NCBI GenBank assembly: GCA_949747905.1
Contig: CATKEF010000052.1
Location: 1 to 50,047, forward strand
From: an uncultured Eubacteriales bacterium
GTDB taxonomy: Bacteria; Bacillota; Clostridia; Christensenellales; Borkfalkiaceae
DNA length: 50,047 bases
Direction of reading: 5' to 3'
The position numbers and the translations under genes were made by a program. The notes beneath the pieces were generated by a model. The model had not been told where the DNA came from and did not search any database. It saw only the letters and a list, made by a program, of their open reading frames with translations. Below are positions 25,712 to 33,568 of this stretch, one piece after another. How positions within the stretch are numbered: position 1 is the stretch's first letter; each line of letters begins with the position of its first letter.

Positions 25712-26574
25712 GCGGTATAGAAATAGAAAATCTGACCGTCGATTTCGGTAATTTCAGATTGGACAATATAAATCTGAATATAAGACAAGGCTGTATCACG
25801 GGTCTTATAGGCAGAAACGGCGCGGGTAAATCGACGCTGATTAAGACGATTATGCGACAACAGAAAGCGCAGACTGGCAGTATTCTTTACAACGGAAAGA
25901 AATTTGCGGACGCCGAGGTGGAGATTCTCAATTCCATTGCTTGTGTGTTCGATACGCCTATTTTCAATGTAAATTTCAAGCCCACGCGCCTTTTAAAGCT
26001 GTATTCGAATATGTACCAAAAGTTCGACGTCGAACTTTATATGAAACTTATGGGCAAATTCAATTTGCCGCATAATTTAAAATTTTCCAAGTTTTCATAC
26101 GGTATGCAGCGTAAATATTGTCTGATACTTGCGCTTTGTCAGCATGCCGACATTCTGATACTTGACGAGCCGACTTCGGGCGTGGACCCTTTTGACAGAA
26201 ACGAGGTCGTGGGGCTTATTCAGGAATATCTTATGAACGAGCAGCATACGGTTCTGTTTTCAACGCATATAACGGAAGATTTGGACAAAATCGCCGATTA
26301 TATAGTTATGATGGACGGCGGAAAAATAATTCTGGACGAAGAAAAGGACTTGCTTACGGAAAGATACAGACTTGTCCAGTGCTCGGTTCTTACCGCGGAG
26401 ATGGAGGCATGCGCCATCGGCTTGCGTAAGAATATGTTCGGCTACACGTTCCTTACTAAAAACAAGAATCTTTCGGGCGAGGGCGTACTGGTCAAGGTCC
26501 CCACGATGGAGGAGATTTTCGTGCATGCGCAGGGAAACTTCGGTATAAACAGAATCAAGCAGTCCGAATTGTGA
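25708..26574 (+). CDS. ABC transporter ATP-binding protein (YtrB-like)
   Basis: 288 residues. Walker A GRNGAGKST (about 35-43), a degenerate signature FSYGMQRK in place of LSGGQ, Walker B DILILDEPTSGVDP, and the H-loop FSTHITED. This signature form is typical of ABC-2 type exporters paired with YtrA regulators. The C-terminal ~80 residues form an accessory domain. It should energise the membrane protein encoded 14 bp downstream. The substrate is not evident; related systems act in antibiotic or envelope-stress responses. Confidence 0.92.
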   Translation: MSGIEIENLTVDFGNFRLDNINLNIRQGCITGLIGRNGAGKSTLIKTIMRQQKAQTGSILYNGKKFADAEVEILNSIACVFDTPIFNVNFKPTRLLKLYSNMYQKFDVELYMKLMGKFNLPHNLKFSKFSYGMQRKYCLILALCQHADILILDEPTSGVDPFDRNEVVGLIQEYLMNEQHTVLFSTHITEDLDKIADYIVMMDGGKIILDEEKDLLTERYRLVQCSVLTAEMEACAIGLRKNMFGYTFLTKNKNLSGEGVLVKVPTMEEIFVHAQGNFGINRIKQSEL

Positions 26575-26588
26575 GTTGAGAGGGAAAT

Positions 26589-27386
26589 ATGAAGAAAGGT
26601 ACGAATAAGTTTTTGAATAACAGCTTTACGGCTTATATGCGTGCAACGATGGCAAGTCCCGTGGGGGCGAAACGCAGTGCGGGTTATGTGAAGGAAACGC
26701 TTGTTAACGTATTTTCGTTTATGGCTTTGTTGTGGCTTGTTGCGGCTGCGGAACGGTCGGGGGGCTATGCCGGCAACATAAGCGTTGTGATTTCCGCTTC
26801 CGTAGGCGCCATATTTTATGCAAACTGGATTGTGACGGGTATTTCGCGGCGTGCAAGACCTGCGCCTCTCGGTTTTGTTCCAATCGGTTGGAAGCGGAGA
26901 GTAGTGTATACATATCTATCCAACCTGATGTATACTATATTCACCTATATTATAATGACAGCTTGCGTTATTGTTTTAATTTTGTTCTGGGCTCTGACTA
27001 TTCTTATTATAAGCCATTACTGGATATTGACGAATTGGAGCTTCGAATGGATTCAGTTTATTGGCGCGGGCTGGCGGACGCAATTGTTTACTATGTTTAC
27101 AGGTCTTCTTTTTTACGGCGTCGGAGCCTGTATTTCCTTTGTCGGCAATAAGAAACTGCGCACCGCGCTTACGATTGGTTTCCCCGTGCTGATGCATATA
27201 TTTTTGACTATATTGAGAAGCGTTATCAACGGCGGCGATTATTATTACTACGTTGATATTTTAGATGATTTCGAAAATTTTCAGGGAAATATCGGGTGGC
27301 TTGTCGCGGTAATTATCGCGTCGGTTGCTTCGGTGGCGCTTTCCGTTTATTTGTGTATCAGAAACGAAAAGCCTTCTAAAATCTGA
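26589..27386 (+). CDS. ABC-2 type membrane protein, partner of the preceding ATPase
   Basis: 265 residues with about six predicted membrane helices (near 35-55, 63-80, 105-130, 135-155, 170-190, 235-255). The sequence itself carries no motif I recognise, and its role comes from position: third gene of a GntR/ATPase/permease operon with 14-bp spacing. RBS GAGAGGG precedes the ATG. Transcription probably ends within the repeat-rich gap that follows; no clean terminator is visible. Confidence 0.8.
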   Translation: MKKGTNKFLNNSFTAYMRATMASPVGAKRSAGYVKETLVNVFSFMALLWLVAAAERSGGYAGNISVVISASVGAIFYANWIVTGISRRARPAPLGFVPIGWKRRVVYTYLSNLMYTIFTYIIMTACVIVLILFWALTILIISHYWILTNWSFEWIQFIGAGWRTQLFTMFTGLLFYGVGACISFVGNKKLRTALTIGFPVLMHIFLTILRSVINGGDYYYYVDILDDFENFQGNIGWLVAVIIASVASVALSVYLCIRNEKPSKI

Positions 27387-27393
27387 CGACATT

Positions 27394-27502
27394 TGTCATT
27401 TTGAACCACTTTGTCATCGTAGAGTTATTTTGTCATTCCGAGTGCTTTTGTCGTTCTGAGTGCTTTTGTCATTCTGAGTGCTTTTGTCATTCTGAACGTA
27501 GT
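27394..27502. repeat. 18-bp periodic array of REP-element heads
   Basis: Six units with TGTC starting at 27394, 27412, 27431, 27449, 27467 and 27485; the last three intervals are exactly 18 bp. Typical unit: TGTCATTCTGAGTGCTTT. Each resembles the first half of the complete REP-like elements found nearby. The last unit runs on into a longer degenerate element up to about 27560. Confidence 0.8.
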
Positions 27503-27570
27503 GAAGAAACGGGTGTTTCGCAGCGTTCTACAAGACATATTTGTCAATAAATATTTTATCATTCCCGGAC

Positions 27571-27619
27571 TGTCATCCCGAGCGCAGCGAGGGACCCTTC
27601 GGTAAGCCTCAGGGTGACA
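27571..27619. repeat. Complete REP-like palindromic element
   Basis: A 49-bp unit starting TGTCATCCCGAGCGCAGCGA and ending GCCTCAGGGTGACA. The two ends are imperfect inverted repeats, and an inner GGGACCC palindrome lies near the middle. The unit at 30149-30197 has the same length and ends. Confidence 0.85.
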
Positions 27620-27754
27620 AGAAACACGCACATGGTGACGGATATAGACATACAGAGTCGGTCAATTGACGGGGCATTTCAAACATGCGGCGTTTCATCA
27701 TGCCGACACTGAATTCATCTTTGCAAACCTCAGGCGAAAAATATATAAACGGTT

Positions 27755-27791
27755 TTACCGCCTTCTCTACGAATCATAGAGAAGGCGGTAA
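27755..27791. other. Perfect 15-bp hairpin upstream of the XRE gene
   Basis: TTACCGCCTTCTCTA (27755-27769) and TAGAGAAGGCGGTAA (27777-27791) pair perfectly around a 7-nt loop. No T tract follows on either strand. The stretch 27620-27754 holds nothing else I can identify. Confidence 0.6.
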
Positions 27792-27823
27792 TGAATAATA
27801 GAGTGTGGTTAACAAAAAAGATA

Positions 27824-27853
27824 TTGCAAATTTATGAATATTTGTGTTATAAT
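27824..27853 (+). promoter_or_regulatory. Promoter of the XRE/lipoprotein operon
   Basis: TTGCAA (27824-27829), an 18-bp spacer and extended -10 TGTTATAAT (27845-27853), 28 bp before the ATG at 27882. Confidence 0.75.
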
Positions 27854-27881
27854 ATAAAAAACGAACAGAGAGGATTGTCTT

Positions 27882-29192
27882 ATGGATTCTAAAGAAGTCG
27901 GTGAATATCTTAAAAGATTGCGACTCAGAGCGGGATACACACAATCGTATACAGCGAATGCCGTTAACGTAACAGATAAGGCTATTAGCCGATGGGAAAG
28001 CGGAATCGGTTTTCCTGAAATCAGCAATCTCATGGTTCTTGCTAAACTGTACTGTGTAAGCGTGGACGATATTCTTAATTGCAATGAAACGGTTTTTACG
28101 GACAGTAAAAATGCGCAGGAAGAGGAAGACGTCCGAACAGAAACGGAAATTACCGAAAGTCTTATAGCCGCTGCCCCGCCTTGCGAAGAAATAACGGCGG
28201 CAGGGAGAAAAACCTCGTCAATGTTTGAAGCGGTGCTTCTTTTTGCTTATCTTGTACTCGGTACGTCGCTTGCAACGTTTGAAATGTATTCGGGGTTTTT
28301 AATTATTGCCGCAATTTTGATATTTGGTTCTATTATAGGTATTGTTCTGACCGTCGTCAATCTGTTCGGAAATAAAATATCCGTCAAAGCGCAGTCCCGT
28401 TTAAATATAAGTATGTATTCCGTGCTTACGGCTATGTCGCTGATAGCCGTCTTTACAGTGAACGTATTTTGCGACTATATGGAAGGAGTCGATGCCGTAG
28501 CTTTGGGATATGCGGTGATTAGCCTGCTTTTGTTGATGCAGTTGTTTTATACTTTGTCCGATTATGCAAAAAAACAGGGTCCAGTCCGTGGGTTAAGAAT
28601 AACGGCGTTCGCAATTGCCGTTATAATCTGCGTTCTCGCCGTAGTGGCTGCAATTGTCGTAGGTTTCGATTTCGGCGCGCAACGCTATAACAGTATTTCT
28701 TTAACGGTCATTTTCGTTGCCGCCGCGGCTGTCGCTTTTGCTGCGGGCAGTTTGTTTAACGAAAAAATATATATAGCTGTCGCGGCGATTGTCGCGGCGT
28801 TTATTGTTATTTTAGCTGTTTTGCTTATGGCGGGAATACCTTTGACCATTTACGAAGACATAGATTATATTTTCGTTTCGGTGCCGGCGGAGGCGTGGTT
28901 CGTTCCGGCGTTGCTTGCGCCGATGTGCAGTCTTTTGATTTTTATCTTTAAAGGGAAGAAATTTGAAAAGCTCGCTTCGCGCATACTTACCGCAATCGCG
29001 TTTGTTTCGCTTATTCCGCTTTTAATCTATTGTTTCGACGTTTTTGCCGCAGATAGTATTTTGGGTAATTACAAACATTATGCGGTTCTTGTGTCGTCGA
29101 GAATTATTATCGTTTTAACGGTTATGGCGTATTTTGCAGTAGTCGGTTTAATCCGTTCCTTAAATATCGGGGGAAAGAAAAATGAAGATTAA
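27882..29192 (+). CDS. XRE-family regulator fused to a multi-pass membrane domain
   Basis: 436 residues. Residues about 8-64 are a Cro/C1-type helix-turn-helix (YLKRLRLRAGYTQ, AVNVTDKAISRWESG, SNLMVLAKLYCVSVDDIL). An acidic linker of about 50 residues follows, then roughly nine hydrophobic helices to the C-terminus (about 110-430). The DNA-binding domain would be tethered to the inner face of the membrane, where the membrane part could sense envelope state, ions or a protein partner. Such HTH-membrane fusions occur in Firmicutes but are mostly uncharacterised. The gene overlaps the following lipoprotein gene by 11 bp, implying a joint function. Confidence 0.88.
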   Translation: MDSKEVGEYLKRLRLRAGYTQSYTANAVNVTDKAISRWESGIGFPEISNLMVLAKLYCVSVDDILNCNETVFTDSKNAQEEEDVRTETEITESLIAAAPPCEEITAAGRKTSSMFEAVLLFAYLVLGTSLATFEMYSGFLIIAAILIFGSIIGIVLTVVNLFGNKISVKAQSRLNISMYSVLTAMSLIAVFTVNVFCDYMEGVDAVALGYAVISLLLLMQLFYTLSDYAKKQGPVRGLRITAFAIAVIICVLAVVAAIVVGFDFGAQRYNSISLTVIFVAAAAVAFAAGSLFNEKIYIAVAAIVAAFIVILAVLLMAGIPLTIYEDIDYIFVSVPAEAWFVPALLAPMCSLLIFIFKGKKFEKLASRILTAIAFVSLIPLLIYCFDVFAADSILGNYKHYAVLVSSRIIIVLTVMAYFAVVGLIRSLNIGGKKNED

Positions 29193-30048
29193 GAAATTAA
29201 TTGTAATGGTACTGACGGGAATTTTATCGGTTGGTATATGCTTTACGGCAGGTTGTCTTACGGACGCGGCAAATAAGCTGGCGGGCAGTTGGAAGCTGGA
29301 TTTGACCGCAAGCGCGCCGACGGCAGGAGAAATATTAAATGCGGCTGCTCTCGAATTCGAAGGAGGGGCTGTGGTTATTAAGCCTGATTATAAAGAGGGT
29401 TATTTTAACTCGCATGATTATTCTGTAAATTACGCTTTAGGGGCTTACGGTTCCGCTAAAATCTATTCAAATCAAAACGGTATATACGGCGAAATCGGAC
29501 CTATGACTTTCAGGCTTGAGGGGGAAAAACTGATTCTTGAACACTTTAAAGTCAGAAAGGAGTCGGGTTCGAATACATCTACTATTGAAGTCGGTACTTT
29601 GTGTTTTGTTCGCGGTACGGCTAATTTAGGCACGGAAGATCCCGGTCCCGGACCGGGACCGGTCGGACCGGAAAATCCTCCCGTTACACCTGCGGGTTCG
29701 CGTTACGAGCAGATAAAAACCGCATATAGTAATGCCGGATATGTTGTGGACGTCGACTTCGGAGACGTCGACCCGACTTTGCAGGCTACATTGAAACAGA
29801 TGCAGGAACTATGTCAGCAGCTCGGTTGCGGTGTTACTTATATAGGCAAGAATCTCGATAACGTTCTGAATATGGAGTTGTATATGCTGATAGCTGCCGG
29901 AACGGAGAGCAACGCTGCGGAGTATGCGGCAGAGTTCGAGAAATCGTATCCCGGGAAAGTCCGTCGCCACGGCGTGGATATAATCGTAAGCGTAAGTGTG
30001 CTTGGAGGCAGTGTAAACTTCGCGCCTTTCGAAAGCGCTACCGCATAA
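29182..30048 (+). CDS. Lipoprotein of unknown function, coupled to the XRE membrane regulator
   Basis: 288 residues. Signal with lipobox FTAGC (about residue 25), an N-terminal beta-rich domain beginning LAGSWKLDL (about 33-150, lipocalin-like in style), a Pro/Gly linker DPGPGPGPVGPENPP, and a C-terminal alpha/beta domain of about 115 residues that I do not recognise. The start lies inside the end of the regulator gene, with GGGGGAAAG as ribosome binding site. An extracytoplasmic partner or sensor for the membrane-bound regulator is a reasonable guess from the overlap. Confidence 0.8.
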   Translation: MKIKKLIVMVLTGILSVGICFTAGCLTDAANKLAGSWKLDLTASAPTAGEILNAAALEFEGGAVVIKPDYKEGYFNSHDYSVNYALGAYGSAKIYSNQNGIYGEIGPMTFRLEGEKLILEHFKVRKESGSNTSTIEVGTLCFVRGTANLGTEDPGPGPGPVGPENPPVTPAGSRYEQIKTAYSNAGYVVDVDFGDVDPTLQATLKQMQELCQQLGCGVTYIGKNLDNVLNMELYMLIAAGTESNAAEYAAEFEKSYPGKVRRHGVDIIVSVSVLGGSVNFAPFESATA

Positions 30049-30050
30049 AT

Positions 30051-30079
30051 AAAAAACGCACCGTAAGGTGCGTTTTTTT
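30051..30079 (+). terminator. Intrinsic terminator of the XRE/lipoprotein operon
   Basis: AAAAAACGCACC, GTAA loop, GGTGCGTTTTTTT, beginning 2 bp after the lipoprotein stop codon. Confidence 0.92.
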
Positions 30080-30099
30080 ATTTGTATAAATGTAATTTA

Positions 30100-30197
30100 T
30101 GTCACCCCGAGTCTTTTGTCATCCCTGGTTTTGTCATCCCGAGTCTTTTGTCATCCTGAGCGCAGCGAGGGGTCCTTCGGCACGCCTCAGGGTGACA
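30100..30197. repeat. REP-head array followed by a complete REP-like element
   Basis: Partial units start with TGTC at 30100 and at two further points before a complete 49-bp element at 30149-30197 (TGTCATCCTGAGCGCAGCGA ... GCCTCAGGGTGACA). The arrangement of heads leading into one full element mirrors 27394-27619. Confidence 0.85.
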
Positions 30198-30206
30198 GAG
30201 GTAATT

Positions 30207-30240
30207 AAAAAATGCAAGCGCAGAACAGCTTGCATTTTTT
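30207..30240. terminator. Bidirectional terminator of the alcohol dehydrogenase gene
   Basis: AAAAAATGCAAGC (30207-30219) and GCTTGCATTTTTT (30228-30240) form a 13-bp stem with an 8-nt loop, 11 bp past the stop codon of the minus-strand gene. Confidence 0.9.
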
Positions 30241-30250
30241 GTGAATAGAT

Positions 30251-31474
30251 TTAGAAATCAACTTCGGTGTCGTAGTAGCAGCATTTAAGCAACTTTTCCA
30301 TTTCCTCGACCTTGGGTCTGCGGGGGTTGGAGCCTGTGCATGCGTCGCCGATAGCGTTTACGGCAATATCGTGAAGTCTTTCAAGGAAAACTTCTTCGGG
30401 AACAAAGCCTTTCTCGCAGGGATAGCTGTCCGCGCCGTAGTTCTTTATGCAGTGGGGAATATTCAAATCGTCGTTCATCTTGCGCAGGTACGCGATAAGC
30501 GCTTTCACTTTCTCGCTGTCGCTTGCGCTCTTGTTGGTCAGGGACATTTCGTCGGCGATTTTTGCATAGCGTTTTCTCGCCGTAAGATTCTTGGCGTTGA
30601 ACGCGATAACTTTGGGAAGATACATAGCGTTTGCCGCGCCGTGGATGATGTGTGCGCCGTAGTCGTCAAACGCCGCGCCCGTCTTGTGAGCCATGGAGTG
30701 AACTATCCCGAGGAGCGCGTTGGAGAACGCCATACCGGCAAGGCATTGAGCATTATGCATTCTGTCGCGCGCCGCCATATCGCCGTTGTAGGAATCTACA
30801 AGGTCGCTCTGAATCATCTTTATGGAGTGCAGCGCAAGGGGGTCCGTATAGTCGCAATTTGCCGTGGATACGTATGCCTCGACAGCGTGCGTCATAGCGT
30901 CCATACCCGTGTGGGCAACGAGCTTTTTGGGCATCGTTTCAGCAAGCTCGGGGTCGACAATCGCTACGTCGGGGGTTATTTCAAAGTCCGCTATGGGATA
31001 CTTTATGCCCTTGGAGTAGTCGGTTATAATGGAGAAAGCCGTAACTTCGGTAGCGGTGCCCGACGTGGACGATATCGCGCAGAAGCGCGCTTTTCTGCGG
31101 AGAGGCGGGATACCGAATACTTTGCACATATCCTTGAATTTGATTTTGGGATATTCGTATTTTATCCACATGGCTTTCGCGGCGTCGATGGGCGAGCCTC
31201 CTCCGATTGCGATTATCCAGTCGGGTTCGAACGCGAGCATAGCCTCGGCGCCCGCCATCACGGTTTCAACCGAGGGGTCGGGTTCGATACCCTCGAAAAG
31301 TTTGACTTCCATACCCGCTTCTTCGAGATAGGATACCGCTCTGTCAAGGAATCCGAACTTTTTCATGGAACCGCCGCCAACGCAGACCATAGCTTTCTTA
31401 CCCGTAAACGTTTTCAATGCCTCCAACGAACCTTTGCCGTGGTAAAGGTCTCTGGGCAGTGTAAATCTTGCCAT
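30251..31474 (-). CDS. Iron-containing alcohol dehydrogenase, AdhE-C-terminal type
   Basis: 407 residues. Cofactor site motifs GGGSMKKFG and GGGSPIDAAKAMW, then SSTSGTATEVTAF and the iron-site segment GMDAMTHAVEAY (Asp and His four residues apart), followed by GIVHSMAHKTGAAF and HIIHGAANAMYL with the remaining His ligands. The C-terminus (CTGSNPRRPKVEEM) matches the end of the ADH half of bifunctional AdhE, so this is a stand-alone relative of that domain. It probably interconverts aldehydes and alcohols with NAD(P)H in the cytoplasm during fermentation; the preferred substrate is unknown. CGGAGG precedes the ATG. It has a perfect TTGACA-17-TATAAT promoter and diverges from galE. Confidence 0.93.
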   Translation of the reverse strand: MARFTLPRDLYHGKGSLEALKTFTGKKAMVCVGGGSMKKFGFLDRAVSYLEEAGMEVKLFEGIEPDPSVETVMAGAEAMLAFEPDWIIAIGGGSPIDAAKAMWIKYEYPKIKFKDMCKVFGIPPLRRKARFCAISSTSGTATEVTAFSIITDYSKGIKYPIADFEITPDVAIVDPELAETMPKKLVAHTGMDAMTHAVEAYVSTANCDYTDPLALHSIKMIQSDLVDSYNGDMAARDRMHNAQCLAGMAFSNALLGIVHSMAHKTGAAFDDYGAHIIHGAANAMYLPKVIAFNAKNLTARKRYAKIADEMSLTNKSASDSEKVKALIAYLRKMNDDLNIPHCIKNYGADSYPCEKGFVPEEVFLERLHDIAVNAIGDACTGSNPRRPKVEEMEKLLKCCYYDTEVDF

Positions 31475-31531
31475 TTTTAACCTCCGAATTATGTAAAATT
31501 TGAGTTTTGCGGACGAGCCGCTTATAATGAC

Positions 31532-31560
31532 ATTATAAAACCCTTTACGGATGTTGTCAA
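31532..31560 (-). promoter_or_regulatory. Promoter of the alcohol dehydrogenase gene
   Basis: On the minus strand, TTGACA (31560-31555), a 17-bp spacer and TATAAT (31537-31532) match the sigma-A consensus exactly. Confidence 0.88.
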
Positions 31561-31565
31561 GTGTA

Positions 31566-31583
31566 TAGGTAAATTTTTACCTA
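31566..31583. promoter_or_regulatory. 18-bp palindrome between the divergent adh and galE promoters
   Basis: TAGGTAAATTTTTACCTA: 8-bp perfect arms with a TT centre. It lies 5 bp upstream of the adh -35 and 34 bp upstream of the galE -35, a typical activator or shared-regulator position. The sequence does not match the Rex consensus (TTGTGAA-N4-TTCACAA), so I do not assign a factor. Confidence 0.6.
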
Positions 31584-31617
31584 ATTACCATACCTTGGAA
31601 AGCGGCGGCGAATTCCG

Positions 31618-31646
31618 TTGACATAAGAAGCGTTCTCAAATATAAT
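31618..31646 (+). promoter_or_regulatory. Promoter of galE
   Basis: TTGACA (31618-31623), a 17-bp spacer and TATAAT (31641-31646); about 30 nt leader with GGAAGGA before the start. Confidence 0.88.
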
Positions 31647-31681
31647 ATAGCTACGGTCGGATGCCGGAAGGAAGTATGATT

Positions 31682-32695
31682 ATGAAAATTTTGGTTACAG
31701 GCGGAGCCGGTTATATCGGTTCGCATACGTGCGTGGAACTTTTGAACTCGGGGCACGAAGCTGTTGTTGTGGATAATTTCTATAACTCTTCGAAAGAGAG
31801 CATAAGCCGCGTTGAAACGATTACGGGAAAAAAGATAAGTCTGTACGACGGAGACGTGCGCGACAGGGCGCTTCTCGAAAAGATTTTTACGGAACATAAG
31901 ATAGATTGCGTAATTCATTTTGCGGGGCTTAAAGCGGTCGGAGAATCGTGTGCAAAGCCCATAGAATACTATGATAACAATCTCGGCGGTACGCTTACGC
32001 TCGTCGACGTTATGCGCGCGCACGGGTGTAAAAAGATAATCTTTTCTTCTTCGGCGACCGTTTATGGTACTCCCGAAAAGTTGCCGCTTGACGAAACCTG
32101 CGCGACGGGCGGAACGACCAATCCTTACGGCACGTCTAAATATTTTCAGGAGATAATGCTTGAAGATATCTACAAAGCCGACAACGACTGGACGGTGGTA
32201 CTGCTTCGGTATTTCAACCCCGTAGGCGCGCATCCGAGCGGACTTATCGGCGAAGACCCCAAGGGAATTCCCAATAATCTTACGCCCTTTATCGCAAAAG
32301 TTGCCATAGGCGAACTGAAAGAGGTCGGCGTTTTCGGAAACGATTACGATACTCCCGACGGTACGGGCGTGCGCGATTACATTCATGTGGTTGATTTGGC
32401 AAAGGGACACGTTGCGGCAATAGAGAAAATCACCGAAAGCGGAGTGTATATTTATAATCTCGGTACGGGCGTAGGGTGCAGTGTTCTGGACGTCATACAC
32501 GCTTTTGAAAAGGCTTGCGGATACAAGTTGCCTTATGTTTTCAAGCCTCGTCGCGCGGGAGATATAGCTGCCTGTTATGCGGATGCGGGCAAGGCGTTGA
32601 ATGAACTCGGTTGGAAGGCTGAATTCGGCATAGACGAAATGTGTGCATCTCTTTGGAACTGGCAGCAAAAAAATCCAAATGGTTACGGTAAATAA
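31682..32695 (+). CDS. galE: UDP-glucose 4-epimerase
   Basis: 337 residues from ATG 31682. Rossmann nucleotide-binding motif GGAGYIGSHT at the N-terminus, the SDR catalytic Ser in FSSSATVYG, and catalytic Tyr149/Lys153 in NPYGTSK, the same numbering as the E. coli enzyme. PSGLIGEDPKGIPNNL and the RRAGD segment of the UDP-sugar site are also present. It interconverts UDP-glucose and UDP-galactose, linking galactose use with polysaccharide precursor supply. Start choice: ATG 31682 places the first Rossmann strand at residue 2 and lies 9 nt after GGAAGGA; in-frame ATGs at 31661 and 31676 are less likely. The nearby GH2 gene could supply the galactose. Confidence 0.95.
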   Translation: MKILVTGGAGYIGSHTCVELLNSGHEAVVVDNFYNSSKESISRVETITGKKISLYDGDVRDRALLEKIFTEHKIDCVIHFAGLKAVGESCAKPIEYYDNNLGGTLTLVDVMRAHGCKKIIFSSSATVYGTPEKLPLDETCATGGTTNPYGTSKYFQEIMLEDIYKADNDWTVVLLRYFNPVGAHPSGLIGEDPKGIPNNLTPFIAKVAIGELKEVGVFGNDYDTPDGTGVRDYIHVVDLAKGHVAAIEKITESGVYIYNLGTGVGCSVLDVIHAFEKACGYKLPYVFKPRRAGDIAACYADAGKALNELGWKAEFGIDEMCASLWNWQQKNPNGYGK

Positions 32696-32719
32696 TATTG
32701 CAAACAAATGTGCAGACGA

Positions 32720-32748
32720 TTGCAATTTACTGAAAGAAGTGTTATAAT
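32720..32748 (+). promoter_or_regulatory. Promoter of the KDPG aldolase gene
   Basis: TTGCAA (32720-32725), a 17-bp spacer and extended -10 TGTTATAAT (32740-32748), starting 25 bp after galE. Readthrough from galE is also possible because no terminator separates them. Confidence 0.8.
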
Positions 32749-32776
32749 TCAATCAGAAAATTCCCGTGAGGTTTTT

Positions 32777-33397
32777 ATGGATAACGAAAAATTGCTTGAC
32801 AGAATAAAAAATATGAAGATAGTGCCTGTTGCTGTTCTAAATTCGGTAGAGGAAACGATTCCCAAAATGCAGGCGCTCGTAAACGGAGGACTGCCGTGCG
32901 CGGAGATAACTTTCCGTACGCCTTGCGCGGCGGAGGCTATTGCTCTCGCCGTTAAAACTTTTCCCGATATGCTTATAGGCGCGGGAACGGTAATCAATGC
33001 GGAGCAGTGCGAAAAAGCAATAGCCGCAGGTTCTCAATTTATAGTTTCTCCCGGTTTTTCGGAAGAGGTTGCGGACTGCTGTAAAAAACACGGCATGCTG
33101 TATCTTCCCGGAATAGTGACCCCTACGGAGGCAATGGCGGCTATATCGAAGGGACTGACCGTTCTTAAATTTTTCCCTGCGTCCAATTATGGCGGACTTA
33201 AAACCATTAAGGCAATCTGCGCGGCTTTTCCCTATCTTAAGATTATGCCTACGGGCGGTATTTCGGCGGATAATATTTTGGAATATCTCGCGTACGATAA
33301 GATTTTGGCGTGCGGCGGAAGCTGGATGTTCTCGGGTACGCCTGCGGAAATAGAGGAGAAGACCAAAAAGGCAGTCGAGCTTGTTAAAAACGCATAA
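32777..33397 (+). CDS. eda: KDPG / KHG aldolase
   Basis: 206 residues forming one TIM barrel. The class I aldolase motifs are present: CAEITFRTP with the catalytic Glu, GAGTV, the substrate-site loop IVSPGFS, the Schiff-base Lys131 in VLKFFPA, and the phosphate-binding MPTGGIS. It cleaves 2-keto-3-deoxy-6-phosphogluconate to pyruvate and glyceraldehyde 3-phosphate (or 4-hydroxy-2-oxoglutarate), the last step of sugar-acid catabolism. ATG 32777 is preferred to an in-frame ATG at 32708 because the latter overlaps the promoter. No kinase or dehydratase partner is adjacent, so the rest of the pathway must be elsewhere. Confidence 0.93.
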   Translation: MDNEKLLDRIKNMKIVPVAVLNSVEETIPKMQALVNGGLPCAEITFRTPCAAEAIALAVKTFPDMLIGAGTVINAEQCEKAIAAGSQFIVSPGFSEEVADCCKKHGMLYLPGIVTPTEAMAAISKGLTVLKFFPASNYGGLKTIKAICAAFPYLKIMPTGGISADNILEYLAYDKILACGGSWMFSGTPAEIEEKTKKAVELVKNA

Positions 33398-33409
33398 AAA
33401 TTATATTTT

Positions 33410-33444
33410 AAACGCCGCCGCGCAGTACTGCGCGGCGGCGTTTT
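33410..33444 (+). terminator. Intrinsic terminator after the KDPG aldolase gene
   Basis: Strong 15-bp stem AAACGCCGCCGCGCA / TGCGCGGCGGCGTTT around a GTAC loop, followed by TTTTATT. Confidence 0.92.
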
Positions 33445-33476
33445 ATTAAACGTTATTTTCCTCACGGTCTTTTATC

Positions 33477-33568
33477 TCATCCCGAGCGATAGCGAGGAAC
33501 CTGATGTTTCGTTGCGCTCAACATGACAAAGCGGTACCGTAAGACAAAACGGTACCGTAAAATAAACC
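33477..33568. repeat. REP-like element plus 18-bp tandem repeat inside the GH2 3' end
   Basis: A REP-like unit (TCATCCCGAGCGATAGCGA at 33477, ending CTCAACATGACA at about 33529) is followed by two copies of an 18-bp unit starting GGTACCGTAA (33532-33549 and 33550-33567). All of it lies inside the open reading frame of the minus-strand GH2 gene. Confidence 0.8.

Noticed and set aside
27394..27502. CRISPR array
   Set aside because: The 18-bp period leaves no room for spacers, units are imperfect, and no cas genes are present.
30371..31480. 369-codon plus-strand open frame opposite the alcohol dehydrogenase gene, and 391-codon minus-strand frame (31577-32752) opposite galE
   Set aside because: Both mirror confidently identified enzymes and show no recognisable domain; the real genes have consensus promoters and start sites.
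31566..31583. Rex redox-repressor site at the alcohol dehydrogenase promoter
   Set aside because: The palindrome TAGGTAAA-TT-TTTACCTA does not match TTGTGAA-N4-TTCACAA in sequence or spacing.
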